Assembly: GCA_031290955.1 (NCBI GenBank)
Contig: JAISLJ010000085.1
Location: 1-16,642, forward strand
Reading direction: 5' to 3'
Length of the DNA stretch: 16,642 nt
From: Zoogloeaceae bacterium
GTDB lineage: Bacteria > Pseudomonadota > Gammaproteobacteria > Burkholderiales > Rhodocyclaceae
The position numbers and the translations under genes were made by a program. Within the stretch, counting starts at the first letter, position 1, and every line of letters begins with the position of its first letter. Positions 7,492-14,519 of this stretch are shown in pieces. The notes beneath the pieces are model-generated. The model worked only from the letters and a program-made list of their open reading frames with translations, did not search any database and was not told the DNA's origin.

Positions 7492-7767
7492 TCACTCTTC
7501 GGTATTTTTCCGATCTTTTCGGGGCACGGTCTCGGGGTCGGCGATGATGGGGCGGTAGATTTCCACGCGGTCGCCGGGTTTCAGGGGGGCGTCCAGTTTG
7601 GCGAGCTTGCCGAAGACGCCGACCTTCTGGTTTTCCAGGTCGATCTGCGGGCATTGGCGCAGGATGCCGGAACGCTCGATGGCTTCCTGTACCGTCGTCG
7701 CCTCCGGAACTTCGAGCTTGAGCCAGACTTGCTGGTTGGGTTCGGAATAGGCAATGCCGACCTGCAT
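7492..7767 (-). CDS. rnfH: RnfH family protein
   Basis: This 91-residue protein has the small ubiquitin-like (beta-grasp) fold of the RnfH/PF03658 family. It starts MQVGIAYSEPNQQVWLKLEV and has ATTVQEAIERSGIL, a short central VGVFGKLAKLDAPLKPGDRVEIYRP segment, and an acidic and basic tail. It is the last gene of the rnf operon, 18 bp after rnfE, with a good GGGAG ribosome binding site. The role of RnfH in the complex is not settled; family members occur both in rnf operons and elsewhere. No cysteine or cofactor motif is visible. Confidence 0.92.
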   Translation of the reverse strand: MQVGIAYSEPNQQVWLKLEVPEATTVQEAIERSGILRQCPQIDLENQKVGVFGKLAKLDAPLKPGDRVEIYRPIIADPETVPRKDRKNTEE

Positions 7768-7785
7768 CGATGATCTCCCGTTTCT

Positions 7786-8481
7786 TCAAGTACCCGCCGA
7801 TGGCGCGCTTTCCGGCGGCGCGGCGGTGGCGGACGATTTCTTGCGCGCGGCGAGGCGGGCTTCCAGCACGCGCTTGCCGGCAAGCAGGAAGCCCAGCACG
7901 GCGAACGCGCCCGGCGGCAGGATCATGAGCAGCGCGCCGCCGTGATTGTGCAGGCGAATTTCCAGAAAGGCGAATTGCGCCCCCAGAAGCTGCGAAGCCT
8001 GCGCAAACAGGGTGCCGCTTCCCAATGCCTCGCGGATCAGGCCGATGACGACAAGCGCGAAGGTAAAGCCGATGCCCATCGCCAGACCATCCACGAAGGA
8101 GGCGAGCGCGCCGTTTCGGGAGGCGAAGGCTTCGGCCCGCCCCAGAATGGCGCAATTCACCACGATCAGGGCGATGAAGAGGCCCAGCACCTTGTAGAGT
8201 TCATGAAGCCAGGCGTTCAGGGCCATATCCACCACCGTGACTAGGCTGGCGATCAGGACGATGAAGACCGGAATGCGCACATCCGGACTCACGAAGCGGC
8301 GGATCAAGGCAATGAGCACGTTGGAAGTCACCAGCACCGCCGTGGTCGCCAGCCCCATGCCCAGACCGTTGGCTCCGCTCGTCGTCACCGCCATTGCCGG
8401 ACAAAGCGCCAGCATCTGCGCGAAGACGACGTTGTTATCCCACAACCCATCCCGCACCAGCGTCTTGACGGAAGGATTCAT
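7786..8481 (-). CDS. rnfE: Rnf electron transport complex subunit RnfE
   Basis: This 231-residue integral membrane protein is homologous to NqrD and pairs with RnfA. The conserved cysteines that hold an iron-sulfur centre between RnfA and RnfE are visible as C27 (MLALCPAMAV) and C110 (IVVNCAILGRAEAF). Six hydrophobic segments can be drawn. Further RnfE landmarks are the N-terminal GLWDNNVVFAQMLALCP and the PPGAF motif near the C-terminus. The C-terminal tail is Ala/Lys/Pro-rich. Its ATG overlaps the rnfG stop (ATGA at 8478-8481), with AAGGAG upstream at good spacing. Confidence 0.96.
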   Translation of the reverse strand: MNPSVKTLVRDGLWDNNVVFAQMLALCPAMAVTTSGANGLGMGLATTAVLVTSNVLIALIRRFVSPDVRIPVFIVLIASLVTVVDMALNAWLHELYKVLGLFIALIVVNCAILGRAEAFASRNGALASFVDGLAMGIGFTFALVVIGLIREALGSGTLFAQASQLLGAQFAFLEIRLHNHGGALLMILPPGAFAVLGFLLAGKRVLEARLAARKKSSATAAPPESAPSAGT

Positions 8482-9191
8482 GATCCATGCTCCTTTTCCT
8501 GGGAGAAGGTTTCATTGGGAAAAAACTCCCCCCTCTCCCTGGCCCTCTCCCCCAAAGGGGAGAGGGAACTGAAATTGCCGTCCGCAGGACGACCCAGGAT
8601 GGCGGATTGGTGTTGGCGGAAGGTTTCCAGCCCTGTGTGCACCGCGTTGACGACGGCGCGGGGGGTGATGGTGGCCCCGGCGAACTGGTCGAAGTCGCCG
8701 CCATCTTTCTTCACCGCCCAGCGGGCAGTTGCCAGCGATTTTCCGGAGAATTCCCCGATCCAGTCGCTTTTCGCCGCCTCGATCTTGTCGCCCAATCCCG
8801 GCGTCTCGGTGTGTTTCAGTACCCGCGCCCCCAGCAGGACGCCTTCCTGATCCACGGCCATCAGGATCACGATCTCGCCGCCATAGCCCTTGCCGTAGAC
8901 CCGGAATACCGCGCCGCAAGTCACGCCATCGCGTTTGGCGCGGTAGATCGTCAGAGGGGCGCCGCGGCCCGTTTCCACCTGGGCGCTGTCGGCGAGCAGG
9001 TCGTTATCCGCATAGCCTGCCGGGAGCACCTGCGCCAGCGAATCGCGCAAATCCCGCGCCTCGGCTTCCCGGATGGCTTCGCGTGTGGCGCTTGCCGCCA
9101 GCGCCAGCGAGGCGGAGGCCAAGAGCGCAACGCAGCCCAGAAGCAACGGTGGATAGAGCGCATGAGACTTCAGGGTTTCCAGATCCATCAT
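8478..9191 (-). CDS. rnfG: Rnf complex FMN-binding subunit RnfG, with repeat-derived C-terminal tail
   Basis: This 237-residue subunit has one N-terminal membrane anchor (about residues 13-33) and a periplasmic domain carrying covalently bound FMN. The attachment site is T174 in DQFAGATITPRAVVNAV. KGYGGEIVILMAVD and KHTETPGLGDKIE are typical of the RnfG/NqrC family. The normal domain ends near residue 199 (FRQHQSAILG). The last 37 or so residues, including SLSPLGERARERG, are encoded by a palindromic dispersed repeat (8543-8566) and look like an accidental extension. Two adjacent ATGs open the gene (9189-9191 and 9186-9188); the second has the better spacing from AAAGG. The start abuts the rnfD stop. 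Confidence 0.95.
   Translation of the reverse strand: MMDLETLKSHALYPPLLLGCVALLASASLALAASATREAIREAEARDLRDSLAQVLPAGYADNDLLADSAQVETGRGAPLTIYRAKRDGVTCGAVFRVYGKGYGGEIVILMAVDQEGVLLGARVLKHTETPGLGDKIEAAKSDWIGEFSGKSLATARWAVKKDGGDFDQFAGATITPRAVVNAVHTGLETFRQHQSAILGRPADGNFSSLSPLGERARERGEFFPNETFSQEKEHGS
8543..8566. repeat. palindromic dispersed repeat inside the rnfG 3' end
   Basis: Perfect 10-bp arms CCCTCTCCCC (8543-8552) and GGGGAGAGGG (8557-8566) surround a 4-bp loop. Another CCCTCTCCC-like run lies just to the left. In translation this gives the SPLGERARERG type of sequence that recurs where such elements enter reading frames. A related compound palindrome occurs at 16525-16565. Confidence 0.8.
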
Positions 9192-10298
9192 TCAGCCTTT
9201 CTTTTCCGGGATTGCCACGGATTGGAGCGGGGCCCCGGAACGGGTGCGTCCCAGAATGCGCGGTCGCAGGTAACGGTCAAGGATGGGCGTCATGGCGTTC
9301 ATGAAGAGAATGGCGAACGCCACGCCCTCCGGATAGCCGCCCAGAGTGCGGATGATCCAGGTGAGGAGGCCGACGCCCAGACCAAAGATGAACTGGCCCG
9401 TATCGGTATTCGGGGAGGTCACGTAATCCGTGGCGATAAAGAACGCGCCCAGCAGCAACGCGCCAGAAAAGAGGTGCGCTTCCGCGCCCAAAAATTTTCC
9501 CGGCGCAATGCTGTGGGCGAGAACAGCCGGGAGCAGCACTCCGACGAGAACGCCCAGCGGCGCATGCCAGCGAATGGCGCGTAGCGCCAGAAGGAAGAGT
9601 CCGCCCAGAAGGATCAGGGGCGCGGCGGATTCCCCCAGACTGCCGGGGCGCGTTCCCAGCCAGGAGAGGCGCGGCGCGGCCTCGGCTGCGAACGCTCCGA
9701 AGAGGTCCGCGCCGCGGGAAAGCTCGGTCTTGGCGTAGCCAAGCAAGGAGGCGCTGGTCATGGCGTCCGGCAGCGGCAGTTCTCCCAGTGTGATGCGCAG
9801 GCCATCGAGAAAGCCCGGCGCGGTCGCGGCGGTGAGCGGCAGGGGCGTCACCCATGTTGTCAATTGCAGGGGAAAGGAGATGAGGAGTGCCACCCGCGCC
9901 ACCATCGCCGGGTTGAAGACGTTCTGCCCCAGGCCGCCGAATACCTGCTTTCCAATCACGATGGCAATGAAAGCCCCCAGCGCGCCGATCCACCAGGGCG
10001 ACCAGGGCGGCAAGGTCATGGCGAGGAGCCAGCCGGTGAGAAGGGCGGAGCCATCGAAAAGCGTCTGTTTGGCGTTCGCCCGGCCCATGAGGCGCAGGCA
10101 CATGAATTCGCAGACAAGGGCGGAGGCCAGGGTGATGCTCCACAGGAAGAAGGCGGGCCAGCCATAGAGCCAGAAACCGAACAGGGTCGCGGGCACGAGC
10201 GCCGCCTGCACGAGGAACATGGTGCGTCCGACCCCGCCGCCGCCATGCGCATGCGGCGCGGCGAAGGTCTGTTCGGCCCGGTAGGCGATGCTGTTCAT
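9192..10298 (-). CDS. rnfD: Rnf complex membrane subunit RnfD
   Basis: This 368-residue integral membrane protein is homologous to NqrB and carries a covalently attached FMN. The likely acceptor threonine is T181 in LPDAMTSASLLG, equivalent to the DA-T-A motif of other RnfD proteins. GQNVFNPAMVARV, ATDYVTSPNTDTGQ and GYPEGVAFAILFMNAMTPILD are strong family landmarks. Eight to ten hydrophobic segments are present. The ATG overlaps the rnfC stop by four bases (10295-10298), and AAGGAAG lies upstream. With RnfA, RnfE and RnfG it forms the membrane core that couples electron flow to ion movement. Confidence 0.97.
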   Translation of the reverse strand: MNSIAYRAEQTFAAPHAHGGGGVGRTMFLVQAALVPATLFGFWLYGWPAFFLWSITLASALVCEFMCLRLMGRANAKQTLFDGSALLTGWLLAMTLPPWSPWWIGALGAFIAIVIGKQVFGGLGQNVFNPAMVARVALLISFPLQLTTWVTPLPLTAATAPGFLDGLRITLGELPLPDAMTSASLLGYAKTELSRGADLFGAFAAEAAPRLSWLGTRPGSLGESAAPLILLGGLFLLALRAIRWHAPLGVLVGVLLPAVLAHSIAPGKFLGAEAHLFSGALLLGAFFIATDYVTSPNTDTGQFIFGLGVGLLTWIIRTLGGYPEGVAFAILFMNAMTPILDRYLRPRILGRTRSGAPLQSVAIPEKKG

Positions 10299-11860
10299 GA
10301 TGCGGAGCTTCCTTCGGTTTGCGCGGCCTGCGGCGTGGTTTGTGGCGCATCCTGGGATGCGGTTTGTGAAGAAGCGGCTTCGGCTTCCGCCTTCGCCTTT
10401 TCCAGCGCCGCCTTGGCGGCCCGTTCGGCCTTGCGGCGGGCGGCAGCCTCGGCTTTTTCACGCGCTTCGGCTTCCAGCCGGGTCTTGCGCGCTTCCGCCA
10501 TCTTGCGCGTGGCTTCCGTGCGCATCCGGGCGCGTTCCTCGGCGGCGAGGCTTCCCTTGGCATGCCCAAAGTATTGCACCAGCGGGATGCGCGCCGGGCA
10601 AACGTAGGCACAGCAACCACAGGCGATGCAATCCTTGAGGCCCAGATCAACCGCGCCTTCCAGATCCTCCGCCGCGATGTGCCGCGCCATTTCCAGTGGC
10701 AGGAGACCCACCGGACAGGCGCGCACACAGCTTGCGCAGCGGATGCAGGGCGCGGGCGCGCTTTCGGCGGCTTCGGCAGCGGAAAGCGCCAGAATGCCGC
10801 TCGTTCCCTTGACCACCGGCACACGAGGATGCGGCAGCGAGAGGCCCATCATCGGTCCGCCCATGACAAGCCGCGTCGGCGTTCCGGCAAGACCGCCCGC
10901 AAATCGCAGCACATCCTCGACCAGCGCCCCTACCGGCGCGAGGATGTTGCCGGGCGCATTCACCATGCTGCCATTGACTGTCAGGAGGCGGGTGATGAGC
11001 GGCCTGCCCAGGCGGATGGCCTCCGAGACCGCCTTGGCCGTGCCGACGTTGTGCACCACCACGCCGATGTCGGCGGGCAGGCGTCCGGCGGGGATTTCCT
11101 TGCCGGTCAGCACCAGCGCCAATTGTTTTTCCGATCCCATTGGGTAGCGGGCGGGCACCGGGCAGACCCGCACCTCGCCAAAGGCCGCCGCGGCTTCGCG
11201 CATGGACAGGATGGCTTCGGGCTTGTTCTCCTCAATGCCGACCAGGGCCTCGCGCGCGCCCGTGGCGTGGAGCATGATGCGTATACCATCGACGATATCC
11301 GCTGCCGCGTCGCGCATGAGACGATCATCGCAGGAAAGATAGGGTTCACACTCGCCGCCGTTCAGGATGAGGGTGGCAACGCCCGCTTTCTTTGAGCCAG
11401 AAAGTTTCAGGGCGGAGGGGAAGGTCGCGCCGCCCATGCCGACTACGCCTGCCTGGGCGACCCGATGGTTGATTTCTTCCGGGTCCAGCGCGAACGGATC
11501 GGCGCAGGGTTCGAGGTCCGTCCACGCATCCAGCCCGTCGGCGGCGAGCGTCACCGCCAGTACCGGCAGGCCAGAAGGATGTGGCGCGGGAATCTCGCCA
11601 ATGGCGACAATCACGCCAGAGGTTGGCGCGTGAATGGCGGCGGAAACCGGCCCTTGCGGATGCGCGAGCAGCTCCCCCTTGCGGACGCGCTGCCCGACCA
11701 GCGCCGCAGGCAGTGCAGGCGCGCCCAGATGCTGGGCCAGCGAGATATAGAGATGTTCCGGCATCGGCATGTGGCGCGCGGGCACATCCGCCGCCGGGCG
11801 CTTGTGGTCTTCCGGGTGTACGCCCCAGGAAAAGCCGAAGAATCGTTCCATCAGTCCCAT
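10295..11860 (-). CDS. rnfC: Rnf complex NADH-binding iron-sulfur subunit RnfC
   Basis: This 521-residue peripheral subunit is where NADH electrons enter or leave. Residues about 140-180 hold the nucleotide/FMN-binding region (GMGGATFPSALKL and LNGGECEPYLSCDD). An SLBB-like region follows. Two [4Fe-4S] motifs come next: CIRCASCVRACP near 370 and CIACGCCAYVCP near 409. The last 80 or so residues are an Ala/Glu/Lys/Arg-rich helical tail ending in a Gln/Thr/Ser-rich segment, a low-complexity extension seen in other RnfC proteins. GGAG lies 8 bp before the ATG. A 63-bp gap separates it from rnfB, the widest in the operon, and it overlaps rnfD by 4 bp. Confidence 0.97.
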   Translation of the reverse strand: MGLMERFFGFSWGVHPEDHKRPAADVPARHMPMPEHLYISLAQHLGAPALPAALVGQRVRKGELLAHPQGPVSAAIHAPTSGVIVAIGEIPAPHPSGLPVLAVTLAADGLDAWTDLEPCADPFALDPEEINHRVAQAGVVGMGGATFPSALKLSGSKKAGVATLILNGGECEPYLSCDDRLMRDAAADIVDGIRIMLHATGAREALVGIEENKPEAILSMREAAAAFGEVRVCPVPARYPMGSEKQLALVLTGKEIPAGRLPADIGVVVHNVGTAKAVSEAIRLGRPLITRLLTVNGSMVNAPGNILAPVGALVEDVLRFAGGLAGTPTRLVMGGPMMGLSLPHPRVPVVKGTSGILALSAAEAAESAPAPCIRCASCVRACPVGLLPLEMARHIAAEDLEGAVDLGLKDCIACGCCAYVCPARIPLVQYFGHAKGSLAAEERARMRTEATRKMAEARKTRLEAEAREKAEAAARRKAERAAKAALEKAKAEAEAASSQTASQDAPQTTPQAAQTEGSSAS

Positions 11861-11923
11861 GCCGTTTGCTCCGCCGTTTGCTTCATTTTGTCATTCCTTC
11901 TCGTTGCGTTCGTGTGCTTGTGC

Positions 11924-12451
11924 TCAGGCAGGCGCCGGGCGTGGCATCACCCAGTGGGCCAGGGTGACGGGAACCGGCGCCATCTGGATGGCCTCGGTCG
12001 GACATTCGTCAATGCAGGCGGCGCAGCCCGTGCAGGCTTCCTTCAGGACATTGTGGATTTGCTTGGGCGCGCCCAGGATGGCGTCTGTCGGGCAGGAACG
12101 GATGCAGCGACAGCAGCCGACGCACAGGTCTTCGGCGACAAGCGCCAGTTGCGGTTCGCTCCCGGCCATGCCGGAGAGGTCAACGCACACGCCCAGTTTT
12201 TCGGCGATGGCCGCCGCCACGGCCTTGCCGCCGGGCGGGCAACAGGTGACGGCTGCCGCGCCCTCCGCGATGGCCGCCGCCGCGCCCGCGCAACCAGGAT
12301 AACCGCATTGACCGCAGTTCGTGCCCGGCAAAAGCGCCTCGATCTCTGCAACATCGGCATTGTCCTCCACCGCCAGCCGCTTCCCGGCGATGCCAAGAAG
12401 CAGGCCCAGCGTGAGGCCCAGAAGGGTGAGGCTCAGAACGGCGGCAGTCAT
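11924..12451 (-). CDS. rnfB: Rnf complex ferredoxin-like subunit RnfB
   Basis: This 175-residue protein has an N-terminal membrane anchor (about 4-22). A cysteine domain follows (CGQCGYPGC at 46-54, then CC at 70-71), and then two [4Fe-4S] ferredoxin motifs, C110-C113-C116-C120-P and C140-C143-C146-C150-P. It passes electrons between the membrane core and the soluble ferredoxin or flavodoxin that feeds nitrogenase. Length is normal for the short proteobacterial form. A strong GGAGG ribosome binding site lies 5 bp from the ATG. It follows rnfA by 48 bp. Confidence 0.97.
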   Translation of the reverse strand: MTAAVLSLTLLGLTLGLLLGIAGKRLAVEDNADVAEIEALLPGTNCGQCGYPGCAGAAAAIAEGAAAVTCCPPGGKAVAAAIAEKLGVCVDLSGMAGSEPQLALVAEDLCVGCCRCIRSCPTDAILGAPKQIHNVLKEACTGCAACIDECPTEAIQMAPVPVTLAHWVMPRPAPA

Positions 12452-12499
12452 CGTTTCCTCCGGAAAGGGTCTGGAAAAATGGGCTGGATTTCCAGGCGT

Positions 12500-13084
12500 T
12501 CAGCCCTGGACGTTCAGTCCCGCGAAGCCCATGAAGGCGAGCGCCAGGAGGCTGATGGTAATGAAGGCAATCGGCGCGCCTGCGAACGCGGCCGGCACAC
12601 GGGAGAGCGCGATGCGTTCCCGGAGACCCGCGAAGATCATGAGCACGAGGGTAAAGCCGAGTGCGGAACCGAAGGCGTAGGCGAGGCTCCAGAAAAAGCC
12701 GTATTCCCGCTGCGCGTTGAGGAGCGCAATGCCGAGCACGGCACAGTTCGTGGTAATCAGGGGCAGGTAGATGCCGAGGGATTGATAGAGGAGGGGACTC
12801 ATCTTGCGGATGAACATTTCGGTGAATTGCACCACCGAGGCGATCACCAGGATGAAGGTGAGGATGCGCAGGAATTCGAGCCGGAACGGCACGAGCAACC
12901 AGTGCTCCAGCATCCAGCTTGCCGCCGCCGCAAGCGTGAGCACAAAGGTGGTCGCCATGCCCATTCCCAGGGCGCTGTCCAGTTTGCGGGAGACGCCCAT
13001 TGCCGGGCACAGCCCCAGAAACTGGACCAGCACCACGTTGTTGACCAGCGCCGTGGAGATCAAAAGCAACAGGAATGCACTCAT
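12500..13084 (-). CDS. rnfA: Rnf complex membrane subunit RnfA
   Basis: This 194-residue, six-helix membrane protein is homologous to NqrE and is the partner of RnfE. C26 (VQFLGLCPAMGVS) and C114 (LITTNCAVLG) are the conserved cysteines thought to share an iron-sulfur centre with RnfE. LVNNVVLVQFLG, FTEMFIRKMSP and ALGIYLPLITTNC are diagnostic. It is the first gene of rnfABCDGEH. The likely transcription start, from the sigma-54 promoter at 13160-13174, gives a leader of about 65 nt. No strong Shine-Dalgarno sequence is visible before the ATG, unlike the other genes of the operon. Confidence 0.97.
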   Translation of the reverse strand: MSAFLLLLISTALVNNVVLVQFLGLCPAMGVSRKLDSALGMGMATTFVLTLAAAASWMLEHWLLVPFRLEFLRILTFILVIASVVQFTEMFIRKMSPLLYQSLGIYLPLITTNCAVLGIALLNAQREYGFFWSLAYAFGSALGFTLVLMIFAGLRERIALSRVPAAFAGAPIAFITISLLALAFMGFAGLNVQG

Positions 13085-13159
13085 GATGTTCAGGGTTCAA
13101 TATTCGATGTCCGGAGCTTCCATGTCACAGGACATGCGCCGCGGACCAACCACAGGAAT

Positions 13160-13174
13160 GCAATCCCCGTGCCA
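13160..13174 (-). promoter_or_regulatory. sigma-54 (-24/-12) promoter for the rnf operon
   Basis: Read on the minus strand, the site is TTGGCACGGGGATTGCAT (13158-13175), a near-perfect match to the sigma-54 consensus TGGCAC-N5-TTGC, with GG and GC exactly 10 bp apart. It points at rnfA, with the transcription start expected about 65 bp before the ATG. A NifA-type activator site lies about 120 bp behind it, so NifA is the probable activator. Confidence 0.88.
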
Positions 13175-13284
13175 ACCTTCGGCGCGCCCGGAACTTCGTC
13201 CGGAGACGCCTGATCTGGTGCGATCTGCGGTGCTTCTCGCACCATGCCGGTGCATTGTTGCTGCTTGGGCATATGGCGGTCGCC

Positions 13285-13300
13285 TGTCGGGAATACGACA
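13285..13300. promoter_or_regulatory. NifA upstream activator site
   Basis: TGT (13285-13287), ten bases, then ACA (13298-13300) is a perfect match to the palindromic NifA binding consensus TGT-N10-ACA. It lies about 110-125 bp upstream of the minus-strand sigma-54 promoter for rnf, within the usual range for NifA sites. It also lies about 70 bp upstream of the plus-strand sigma-54-like element at nifL, so it could serve either side. Confidence 0.75.
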
Positions 13301-13313
13301 AGAAATCTTGTCG
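13296..13313. promoter_or_regulatory. 18-bp perfect palindrome, possible operator
   Basis: Arms CGACAAGA (13296-13303) and TCTTGTCG (13306-13313) flank a 2-bp centre. The left arm overlaps the ACA half of the NifA site. It is too symmetrical to be easily chance and lies between the divergent rnf and nifLA genes, so a dimeric regulator could bind here. The regulator is unknown. Confidence 0.45.
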
Positions 13314-13364
13314 GTTCCCCGCCAAAATTTTGCCAGCGACTAAAAGGCGTGAAATCGTGCAAGA

Positions 13365-14519
13365 ATGGCACAAAACATGCTGGATATCTTTTTCATGAAC
13401 GCACTTTCTTCCCTCCCGGATTCTGGCGCTTCCGCCAAGGACGCTTCCGCGCAGGCATTGCGCCGGGCCTTGCTGGAAGCGGTCGTGGACGAGGCGCCCA
13501 TCGCGCTGGCCCTGTTCGATGCCGCCGGACGCCTGCTTCTGGACAATCGGGAATACCGGAAATTCTTCGCGGAGCAAGAACCGGCGCGGCTTCTGGACAT
13601 GGCCGCGCCGGATTGGAAGAAGGCGGCGACGGGCGCGTTTTCGGGCTTTCGCGCGCACGAAGTGTGCCTAGAGCCGCCCATGCGCTGGTTTTCCTGCTCG
13701 CTCCTGCCCATTGCCGGGGACGGCGGCGCGCGCGGCCCCTGCCTGCTCTTTGCCGCAAGCGACATCAGCATCCTGCGCCAGGGGCAGGAAAAGGCGCGGC
13801 AGGCGGCATTGCACGCGCTGCTCCTGGAAGAGGAACGCGCCGAAGTGCTGCGCGAGAGCCTCTCGGCCGCCCTCTACCGGCTGGAGGTGCCGCTAAATGT
13901 CATGCGCTCGGCCGTCAGCCTGCCCAGGAACCCGGATGCCGCCATGCCGGGCACGCTGGCCACGGCGCTGGCGGAAGGACAATCCCATCTGGAGGAATTG
14001 CGGCAGTTGATCCCCCTTTCCTCCCGCGAGGCATTCACGCCGGTCAACCTGAACGAAGTGCTGCGCGACGTGCTGGATGTCTGCACGGCGCGCATGCTGC
14101 GCGATGGCATTACCGTCACTTGGCGGCCAACCGCGATCCTGCCCGCCATTCTGGGGCGGCCCCTGCAACTGCACGCGCTTTTCAAGGCGCTGGTGGACAA
14201 CGCCATCGACGCCCTTGCCCAGCGCGGCTGGAAGATGCGGGAACTGCGGCTTTCGACCCGGCTCTCGCAGGAGTACGTGCAAGTGTTCATCGACGATACC
14301 GGGCCGGGCGTGCCCGCCGAACTGCGCCTGAAGGTCTTCGAGCCGTTTTTTACCACCCGCGCGCACCAGGGGCGGCAACATCTGGGCACCGGGCTTTCCC
14401 GCGCCCTGCAACTGGCCTGCGAACACGGCGGCACGCTGGCGCTTGCCGCAGCGCCGGGCGGCGGCTGCCGGGCCTTCGTGGAACTGCCCGTGGGCAAGAA
14501 GGAAGGAATCGACGAATGA
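13365..14519 (+). CDS. nifL: nitrogen fixation regulatory protein NifL, short form with one PAS domain
   Basis: NifL inhibits NifA in response to oxygen and fixed nitrogen. This one has 384 residues against about 519 in Azotobacter vinelandii. Its single PAS domain (about 36-136) matches the second PAS of that protein (EAVV-EAP, MRWFSC, DISILRQGQ). Next come a dimerisation-like helix region (150-185) and a GHKL ATPase domain with N279 (VDNAID), DDTGPGVP (310-317), FEPFFTT (325-331) and a GTGLS loop (341-345). The FAD-binding PAS1 is absent and the 280 bp upstream have no room for it. The histidine in the H-box of A. vinelandii NifL (IHRLQGP) is Y171 here (YRLEVPL), so kinase activity is not expected. 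The start is uncertain: ATGs at 13365, 13377 and 13395 are all in frame and none has a strong ribosome binding site. The stop overlaps the nifA ATG. Confidence 0.85.
   Translation: MAQNMLDIFFMNALSSLPDSGASAKDASAQALRRALLEAVVDEAPIALALFDAAGRLLLDNREYRKFFAEQEPARLLDMAAPDWKKAATGAFSGFRAHEVCLEPPMRWFSCSLLPIAGDGGARGPCLLFAASDISILRQGQEKARQAALHALLLEEERAEVLRESLSAALYRLEVPLNVMRSAVSLPRNPDAAMPGTLATALAEGQSHLEELRQLIPLSSREAFTPVNLNEVLRDVLDVCTARMLRDGITVTWRPTAILPAILGRPLQLHALFKALVDNAIDALAQRGWKMRELRLSTRLSQEYVQVFIDDTGPGVPAELRLKVFEPFFTTRAHQGRQHLGTGLSRALQLACEHGGTLALAAAPGGGCRAFVELPVGKKEGIDE
13366..13381 (+). promoter_or_regulatory. sigma-54-like element at the nifL start
   Basis: TGGCACAAAACATGCT has the GG and GC pairs of a -24/-12 promoter at the exact 10-bp spacing and six of six bases in TGGCAC; the -12 part is ATGC rather than TTGC. 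It starts one base inside the nominal nifL ATG at 13365. If used, transcription would begin near 13392, and translation would need to start at or after the ATG at 13395. Confidence 0.45.

Noticed and set aside
11465..13213. A 582-codon plus-strand frame opposite rnfC, rnfB and rnfA
   Set aside because: It is antisense to three well-supported genes and its composition is that of a shadow frame.
13248..13260. Second plus-strand sigma-54 promoter, GGTGCATTGTTGC
   Set aside because: The spacing between GG and GC is 9 bp rather than 10, which is strongly disfavoured.
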